DNA from: CAYQAJ01 sp964415245
Lineage (GTDB): Bacteria > Planctomycetota > Planctomycetia > Pirellulales > Pirellulaceae
Assembly (NCBI GenBank): GCA_964415245.1
Contig: CAYQAJ010000064.1
Location: 1 to 20,109, forward strand
Direction: 5' to 3'
DNA: 20,109 bases
The notes beneath the pieces were generated by a model that saw nothing but the letters and a program-made list of their open reading frames with translations, did not search any database and was not told the DNA's origin. How positions within the stretch are numbered: position 1 is the first letter of the stretch; every line of letters starts with the position of its first letter. Made by a program: the position numbers and the translations under genes. Shown here piece after piece: positions 15,804-20,109 of this stretch.

Positions 15804-16205
15804 TTATCCCCCCGTTTCCACCGTTACCTCGAGCTTGCGCGTGACGGCGCCCGACACGCCGATCGACGTTACGATGATCGTATTACCTGCCCCGGGTGCC
15901 GTTGTCACCGAATACGTGCTGCCGCTGCCGGCAGGGAACTCGGTGGCAGGGATCGGCCCGGTCCAGCTCGGGTCGGCTTCCAGCTCTGATAGCGCATGGT
16001 GCGCTCCCGCGCCTGCCAAGTAGAGCGCCCGCTCGTAGTCGGCCGAGTTACGGGCGGCCGTCATCTCGATCATGGCGGTTTCCAGGATGCCCAACATCAG
16101 CACGGAAGTGACGCCGATTACAAACAGGCACAGTAGCAGCGTTACGCCGCGGCGTCGGGCGCGCGTCGCGCTCCTGCAGTCGTTGGTCTGATTTCCCTTT
16201 ACCAT
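15804..16205 (-). CDS. Short GspK-like pseudopilin
   Basis: A 133-residue pilin-like protein. A basic leader ends in RRRG followed by VTLLLCLFVIGVTSVLMLG, a typical prepilin helix. Position +5 after the predicted cleavage is Leu instead of Glu; loss of that glutamate is a known hallmark of GspK, the tip pseudopilin. The rest (AGAGAHHALSELE, then a beta tail ending VTRKLEVTVETGG) resembles the PilX/GspK family, but the protein is less than half the usual GspK length (about 300 residues), so the large insertion domain is absent. The ATG at 16205 lies inside the end of the J-like gene (7-base overlap), and the stop is four bases before the GspL-like start. A longer open frame upstream is a shadow of the J-like gene. 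Confidence 0.78.
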   Translation of the reverse strand: MVKGNQTNDCRSATRARRRGVTLLLCLFVIGVTSVLMLGILETAMIEMTAARNSADYERALYLAGAGAHHALSELEADPSWTGPIPATEFPAGSGSTYSVTTAPGAGNTIIVTSIGVSGAVTRKLEVTVETGG

Positions 16206-16714
16206 GAGCGCACCCAAATCCACGCTGAAAACGTCCGATCCCCGCCGCTCTGCTGGGTCGTCTGTACGCGAACTGTCACGTGAACGAGCTGCACGTCGTC
16301 GGGCAGCGGCGCGGGCGTCGTCGCGTCGGCGAGGTAACCTTGCACGGTCATTTCGTCGATGCCTTGAGCCAGGACCGACGTGGGTAGCGGGCTGCCGTAA
16401 TACACGGTATTGCCTGTGTGCGTCCACGTATGCGTGGATCCGTCGGGCATCTGCGCCGTGATGCTTCCCGAAGGCTGCAGTATGTCGGTGATCGCGGTGA
16501 CGCTCTCCGCCTGTCGTACGTGCCGCGTAATGTGACGAATGGTGGAGTAGGCCGCCTCGAGCCGCGCCCGATCCGAGTCGGTGACAGCCCACGCCGTCTG
16601 GCTCGAGCGCAGCACAAACGCCACCGATGTGACGAGCACCGCCATGACGGCGGCCGTCACCATCAGCTCCAGCAGCGTGAAGCCACGTCGCGTTTTACGG
16701 TCCCGGCAACTCAT
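16199..16714 (-). CDS. GspJ/PilW-like pseudopilin
   Basis: A 171-residue minor pseudopilin. The prepilin motif is RRG followed by FTLLELMV (Glu at +5) and a hydrophobic helix (VTAAVMAVLVTSVAFVLRS). The globular part contains a helix AYSTIRHITRHVRQAESV, as in PilW/GspJ proteins, then a beta region with QGIDEMTVQGYL and VHVTVRVQTT, ending FSAWIWVRSW. It should join the initiating tip complex with the I-, K- and H-like proteins. The ATG at 16714, 20 bases inside the end of the I-like gene, gives a normal short leader (MSCRDRKTRRG) and is chosen over an ATG at 16792. The overlap suggests translational coupling; no good Shine-Dalgarno is seen. Confidence 0.85.
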   Translation of the reverse strand: MSCRDRKTRRGFTLLELMVTAAVMAVLVTSVAFVLRSSQTAWAVTDSDRARLEAAYSTIRHITRHVRQAESVTAITDILQPSGSITAQMPDGSTHTWTHTGNTVYYGSPLPTSVLAQGIDEMTVQGYLADATTPAPLPDDVQLVHVTVRVQTTQQSGGDRTFSAWIWVRSW

Positions 16715-17180
16715 TTTGGTAACTTGCCACTTTGGCGATCTTGCTGTGAAACGACACGGCCGCCTCGGTGGAATCGAGTGCGCTGTTGCCATTGGCGTCG
16801 TTCCATACGGTCAAGGCGACGGCCATCAGGCGATCGGGCGTTCCACCGCTGCCGGACTGGTCGCTGTGTACGGCGTGCCACCGCATCTGCGAGTACCCCT
16901 CGGCGGCGAATGTTCCCGACTGGTCGAGCGGAACGAAGTCGGCGGCGGCGCGGGCCAGCTCCTGCTCCATGCGGCTGGTGGCCAGCAGCGTCATCACGTC
17001 GGCCTGATCGGCTTTGCGGCAAAGCTCCATACCGTCGCGAAGTAGAGTCAGGGTAGTCACAAGCACGGCACCCATGATGGCGATCGCGGCCACGAGCTCG
17101 ATCATGGTGTAGCCGCGTTGGCGAACGAAACGCGATCCGCGCCGCAGTGGCGGTTTTCGGTGGTTGGCATCGGTTGGCAT
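16695..17180 (-). CDS. GspI-like pseudopilin
   Basis: A 161-residue minor pseudopilin. The prepilin motif RQRG followed by YTMIELVAAIAIMG has Glu at +5. The segment MTLLATSRMEQELARAAADF fits the helix that follows the spine in GspI/GspJ-type proteins, and the C-terminal half ends in a beta region (LMAVALTVWNDANGNSALD and VSFHSKIAKV). The DANGNSALD segment looks like an acidic, possibly calcium-binding loop, which is inference. The start is taken as ATG 17180, giving a 23-residue basic leader; ATG 17189 is equally possible, and neither has a clear ribosome binding site. It overlaps the J-like gene by 20 bases and is separated from the H-like gene by a 344-base spacer. Confidence 0.8.
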   Translation of the reverse strand: MPTDANHRKPPLRRGSRFVRQRGYTMIELVAAIAIMGAVLVTTLTLLRDGMELCRKADQADVMTLLATSRMEQELARAAADFVPLDQSGTFAAEGYSQMRWHAVHSDQSGSGGTPDRLMAVALTVWNDANGNSALDSTEAAVSFHSKIAKVASYQNELPGP

Positions 17181-17401
17181 GAACCACATTGCTCGTGCCG
17201 GCCGTGCGGTGCCGGCGGTGAGGCAATACAAAGGGGGAGGCCCGCGATCGAGGATCATCGCGCAATCGCGCGCGCCGCGCTCCACAACCCATGGAAACGT
17301 ACCTTGCGCGCAGGTGGATTCAACGAAATAGCGGCGGACGGAGGTGTTCCCAGCACAACCGCTGCCCGCGCAATCGTGCGCAGAACCGTCGCGATCCGAG
17401 A

Positions 17402-17457
17402 CACGTGGGGCGGACATTCTTGTCTGCCACGTGGGGCGGACATTCGTGTCTGCCACG
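17402..17457. repeat. 26-base tandem duplication in the H-I spacer
   Basis: Unit 1 (17402-17427) and unit 2 (17428-17453) are 26 bases each and differ at one position (T versus G). A partial third unit (CACG) follows. Each junction reads CACGTGGGG or CACG, so units begin and end with complementary bases. GGGGCGGACATTC is a sequence I associate with dispersed planctomycete intergenic repeats. The spacer (17181-17524) interrupts an otherwise tightly packed pseudopilin operon and holds no gene that I can support. Confidence 0.8.
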
Positions 17458-17524
17458 AACCTATGCCGGAATAGTCGAGTCCGACGTGAATACGGCAGGC
17501 CAGAAAGCATTCCCCACGCGCCGC

Positions 17525-18079
17525 CTACAGCTCGACCACCGCGACGGCGCCGGTCGCTTGAGTAATCGTTACCTGCCACGTGCGGTGCGGCCCAGTGATC
17601 GTGATCGTGCTGGAAGCAAGTGCCGCCCCCTCGAAGTCGAATTCGGGGCCAGCGACCGGAGAAATGCCGACCGTGACGCGATCGGAGAACCGGCGAAAAC
17701 TGTCGACGGCCTCGGTACCGCCTCCGCCGAGCCGCCGCTCAACGGTGTACCCCACCACGTCGGGCCCGCTGAATTGCAGCGCCAACAGGTGGTTCTCGCC
17801 GGTGGCTATCGCGCGACGGCGGGTCTGAATCACGTCGAGCGCCAGGCGGCGCGCGTCGGTGTGCGCACCCAGGTCGCCGAACGTTTCCGGGCGAAAGCTG
17901 CCGACTGCGGCGGCGGCGATCAGGCCCAATACGATTACGACCGCCAACAGCTCCAGCAGCGTGTAGGCGCCCCTCGGCCGTCGCGCCGGCTGTCGTGCTG
18001 GAATTCGCCGAGCCAACGAAGCCCCGCGGCAGGTGCAAGGCAGCGATCGAGGAGCCGTCACGTTTGCCATGGCTGACAT
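17525..18079 (-). CDS. GspH-like pseudopilin with non-standard cleavage site
   Basis: A 184-residue minor pseudopilin. RPRGA followed by YTLLELLAVVIVLGLIAA gives the prepilin helix with Glu at +5 if cleavage follows the Ala, so residue -1 is Ala rather than Gly. The segment RRLALDVIQTRRRAIATGENHLLALQF is typical for GspH/FimT proteins (helix then the first strand), and the end TWQVTITQATGAVAV fits their last strand. The leader is unusually long (about 38 residues) and Arg-rich. Possible starts are GTG 18082, ATG 18079 and ATG 18070; 18079 is chosen because GTGGG lies nine bases upstream. It follows the second GspG-like gene after 18 bases. Confidence 0.85.
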   Translation of the reverse strand: MSAMANVTAPRSLPCTCRGASLARRIPARQPARRPRGAYTLLELLAVVIVLGLIAAAAVGSFRPETFGDLGAHTDARRLALDVIQTRRRAIATGENHLLALQFSGPDVVGYTVERRLGGGGTEAVDSFRRFSDRVTVGISPVAGPEFDFEGAALASSTITITGPHRTWQVTITQATGAVAVVEL

Positions 18080-18097
18080 CACGCCATGCCCACGCGA

Positions 18098-18430
18098 TTA
18101 AGGATCGGGTATGTTGTTCACCCGGTGCGTCGTGCCGTCGATGGTGTACTGCGTCGTGCCATCGTACGGGCTGACCGGGATGCCGTCGGGAAAGTAGTCG
18201 GGCGAATCGAGCTCGGTCAAGTTGGCCGACGGCCAGCTACTCGATTCCATGTAGTAGCGCTCGACCGTCGAGTTGATGACGGCCTTGTTATGCGCGTTGA
18301 GCTTGAGCTTGGCCGTATCGGTCGTGGTGCTGAACCGCGCAATGACGACGGCGGCGATGATGCCCAGGATCGTTACGACGGCCAGCAGCTCGAGCAGCGA
18401 AAATCCCCTGCGTTTGGCTGAAGCTTTCAT
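18098..18430 (-). CDS. gspG: GspG-like major pseudopilin, copy 2
   Basis: A 110-residue pilin. The leader MKASAKRRG is short and normal, followed by FSLLELLAVVTILGIIAAVV (Glu at +5). The globular part is small: a helix ending NAHNKAVINSTVERYY, then WPSANLTELDSPDYFPDGIPVSP and TQYTIDGTTHRV. The order and the YFPxGxPVxP pattern are shared with the neighbouring copy. It would be a main subunit of the pseudopilus. It is slightly shorter than usual GspG (about 140). ATG 18430 is chosen over an upstream 18493 because it gives the normal leader; GGGAG lies about 12 bases before it. A 90-base spacer separates it from copy 1. Confidence 0.85.
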   Translation of the reverse strand: MKASAKRRGFSLLELLAVVTILGIIAAVVIARFSTTTDTAKLKLNAHNKAVINSTVERYYMESSSWPSANLTELDSPDYFPDGIPVSPYDGTTQYTIDGTTHRVNNIPDP

Positions 18431-18520
18431 ATCGGTCGATGTCTCCCTGCGATGGTTCGACGATTCCATGGGTAGCGCGCGTTGCACCTTCACAACAATC
18501 TAGCTTACGCTCGAAACAGT

Positions 18521-18931
18521 CTAGTGAACGTGTCCTACCACGCGTTGCGTCGCGGGGTCGAACGTGTACGCCGAGCCGGTCACGGGACACACCGGCAACC
18601 CGCTCGGAAAATACGTCGGATCGGAGCCGATGGCCGCCAGGTTCGCGCCGGGCCAGGTGCCCGTATTGCGAAACCAAAGCTGCGCCTGTAGCTCGATCTC
18701 TCCTTTGTAAGCGTAGCACGCAATGCGCTTGGCAACGTCGGAGGGACCGAGAAACCGCGAGATAACCACAGCCGACAGAATCCCCAACAGCAGCACGACC
18801 GCCAGCAGCTCCAGCAGGGTCAGACCGTGCCGGGTGCGGCGTTGCGGTTTTGCAACACGTGTTGCGGCGGTGCAACGGCCGCGCGCGCGGCGTTGCACAA
18901 TCGCACGTTCCGGTCGGCCCGGGTCGTTCAT
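18521..18931 (-). CDS. gspG: GspG-like pseudopilin, copy 1, with long Arg-rich leader
   Basis: A 136-residue pilin. The prepilin motif RTRHG followed by LTLLELLAVVLLLGILSAVV has Glu at +5. The leader before it is 36 residues with about a third arginine, far longer than usual. The globular part AYKGEIELQAQLWFRNTGTWPG, then PTYFPSGLPVCPVTGSAYTF, matches copy 2 in order, but ends in a short VVGHVH tail. Start ATG 18931 has AGGGG nine bases upstream and lies 14 bases after gspF, so the two are in one operon. A longer frame upstream is a shadow of gspF. Which of the two copies is the main subunit cannot be told. Confidence 0.85.
   Translation of the reverse strand: MNDPGRPERAIVQRRARGRCTAATRVAKPQRRTRHGLTLLELLAVVLLLGILSAVVISRFLGPSDVAKRIACYAYKGEIELQAQLWFRNTGTWPGANLAAIGSDPTYFPSGLPVCPVTGSAYTFDPATQRVVGHVH
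18841..18896. repeat. GTTGC/GCAAC inverted repeats inside a pilin leader
   Basis: GTTGC-ggtttt-GCAAC at 18841-18856 and GTTGC-ggcggt-GCAAC at 18861-18876 form two small hairpins with a 20-base period; a third GTTGC lies at 18892-18896. They fall in the region encoding the long arginine-rich leader of GspG-like copy 1. Confidence 0.6.
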
Positions 18932-18945
18932 GACGTCAGCCCCTG

Positions 18946-20109
18946 TCAATGCTTGGGATGCACCGCGTCGACCGCGTCGACCATGCTGAACATTGGCAAA
19001 TAGATCGCCAGCAGGATCACGCCGATGGCCGCCGCCATCACGATGGTCAGCACCGGTTCCAGCAGTCCCACCAGCACGTCGGCCCGCACTTCGATCTGGC
19101 GGCGCAGGTGGCTGCGCACGTCGGCCGACGCCTTGGCCAGGTTGCCCGTCTGCTCGCCAATGATCACGAGCTGGCTCACGACGGGCGGAAACATCTCGCC
19201 GTGCTTGTCCAGCTCCCGGCTGAGCCGCTCGCCCCGCACCACCGCCGATCGCAGACCGTCGACCGCGCGGCTCACCGCCTGGTTCTTGACCGATCCGACC
19301 GATACGCCCAGCGCGTCGACCAGCTTGAATCCCGACAGCATCATGATCCCCAGCACGTCCATGAACTGCAGCACGGCCACGTCTCGGAGCCAGGCGCCCA
19401 GCAACGGCACCCGCAACAACAGCAAGTCGAACCGATAGGCGAACGCCGGATTTTTGCGCCATTGACGCAATGCCACGTAGGTGGCGATCGCGGCCAGCGC
19501 CACGATCCAGCCGTAGTGCAACGTTATCTGACCGACGGCCATCAGCAGGCGGGTAACCGCCGGCAAGGTAATGTGCGCGTGCCGGTAGGTCTTCTCGAAC
19601 TGTGGCACCACGTACGTGAGCATGAAGATGACCACGCCCGTACCCGCGATCGAAACCACCGCGGGATAGCTGAGCCGCTTGATGATGCGGGCGCGCAAAT
19701 CGTTGGCCTGTTCCAGCCGTTCGGCGATGCGGTCGAGCGATTCGGCGATCGTGCCCGAGCGTTCGCCCACGCGAATCTGGTGGACGATCAGCTCGTCGAA
19801 CGTGCCCGGGTAGGCCCGCAGCGCCGAGCTGAACGATTCGCCCGACTCGACCCGGCGGCGGATGCCTTCGAGCATGCCGGCATGCGAGCGGAGCGAACGC
19901 TCCTGGGCCACGGTTGCTAGTGCGCGGGGAAGCGAAACGCCGTTTTCGACCAGGGTGGCGATGTTGCGCAGGATATAGGCCAGTTCGCGCCGCCCGATTT
20001 TTTTCGTCGCGGGATCGCTCTTATTGCGCCCCAATTGCATCGATTTGAGCCGCGCCACCGCTTCCGATGCGCGGACCCAAATCGACTGCCGGCCTTCCGC
20101 TGCTGCCTT
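18946..20109 (-). CDS. gspF: GspF/PilC-like inner-membrane platform protein, 5' end outside window
   Basis: The polytopic platform protein around which the ATPase and pseudopilus assemble. The frame is open to the right edge, so the N-terminus lies outside; 387 residues are visible. Two GspF domains are present, each with the repeated signature: GERSGTI (first) and GEQTGNL (second). The entry helix is ELAYILRNIATLVENGVSLPRAL. Membrane segments (counted from the GTG at 20058) are about 131-152, 183-199 and 330-357, in the usual order. The GTG at 20058 is a poor start because upstream codons remain open and relatives carry a further cytoplasmic head. The stop lies 14 bases before GspG-like copy 1, so it heads the visible part of the operon. 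The ATPase gene is probably to the right. Confidence 0.92.
   Translation of the reverse strand, partial: KAAAEGRQSIWVRASEAVARLKSMQLGRNKSDPATKKIGRRELAYILRNIATLVENGVSLPRALATVAQERSLRSHAGMLEGIRRRVESGESFSSALRAYPGTFDELIVHQIRVGERSGTIAESLDRIAERLEQANDLRARIIKRLSYPAVVSIAGTGVVIFMLTYVVPQFEKTYRHAHITLPAVTRLLMAVGQITLHYGWIVALAAIATYVALRQWRKNPAFAYRFDLLLLRVPLLGAWLRDVAVLQFMDVLGIMMLSGFKLVDALGVSVGSVKNQAVSRAVDGLRSAVVRGERLSRELDKHGEMFPPVVSQLVIIGEQTGNLAKASADVRSHLRRQIEVRADVLVGLLEPVLTIVMAAAIGVILLAIYLPMFSMVDAVDAVHPKH

Noticed and set aside
17190..17524. A lost or broken pseudopilin gene in the H-I spacer
   Set aside because: No prepilin motif or hydrophobic helix was found in any frame, and all of H, I, J and K are accounted for.
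18949..19920. Plus-strand open frame of 323 codons, His/Gln-rich
   Set aside because: Antisense shadow of gspF.
1..20109. tRNA, rRNA or riboswitch
   Set aside because: No cloverleaf, rRNA segment or known riboswitch core was recognised in the spacers; a covariance-model search was not possible.

Overview
The window is high-GC DNA with bacterial gene density. The likely source is a planctomycete of the Pirellulales type, from a draft or metagenome assembly. This rests on family impressions: short type II secretion (T2S)-like pseudopilins, a VIT-vWA protein, a thioredoxin-fold membrane protein, and palindromic intergenic elements of a kind common in such genomes. No rRNA, tRNA or other marker gene is present, so the taxonomy is inference. 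One scaffold gap of exactly 100 N lies at 5202-5301.

Left part (1-7721, all minus strand): a signalling operon reads leftwards as an OmpR-type response regulator, a secreted protein of unknown function, and a sensor histidine kinase whose catalytic end is cut by the left edge. To its right lie a membrane-anchored thioredoxin-fold-like protein, then (across the gap) a large exported VIT plus von Willebrand factor A protein with an exceptionally long Shine-Dalgarno match.

Middle (7722-11567): two plus-strand genes (a CBS-domain protein and a PilP/GspC-like lipoprotein), two minus-strand genes of unknown function, and spacers rich in palindromic repeats.

Right part (11568-20109, all minus strand): a T2S/type IV pilus-like operon read leftwards as gspF (5' end outside the window), two gspG-like pilins, an H-like, an I-like, a J-like and a very short K-like pseudopilin, a GspL-like PilM-PilN fusion, a PilO/GspM-like protein and a secretin. 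Several of these genes overlap and are probably translationally coupled. The inner-membrane platform, the pseudopilus, the assembly proteins and the outer-membrane pore are all present. The ATPase (E) and prepilin peptidase (O) are not, and may lie beyond the right edge. The PilP-like lipoprotein at 9070-9657 is a plausible detached link between PilO and the secretin.

Non-coding structure: three separate heptanucleotide tandem arrays (two of them run into coding sequence), a 93-bp imperfect palindrome, an inverted pair of elements with covarying hairpins, a nested palindrome beside the scaffold gap, and a 26-bp tandem duplication inside the secretion operon. No CRISPR array, RNA gene or insertion sequence was seen.
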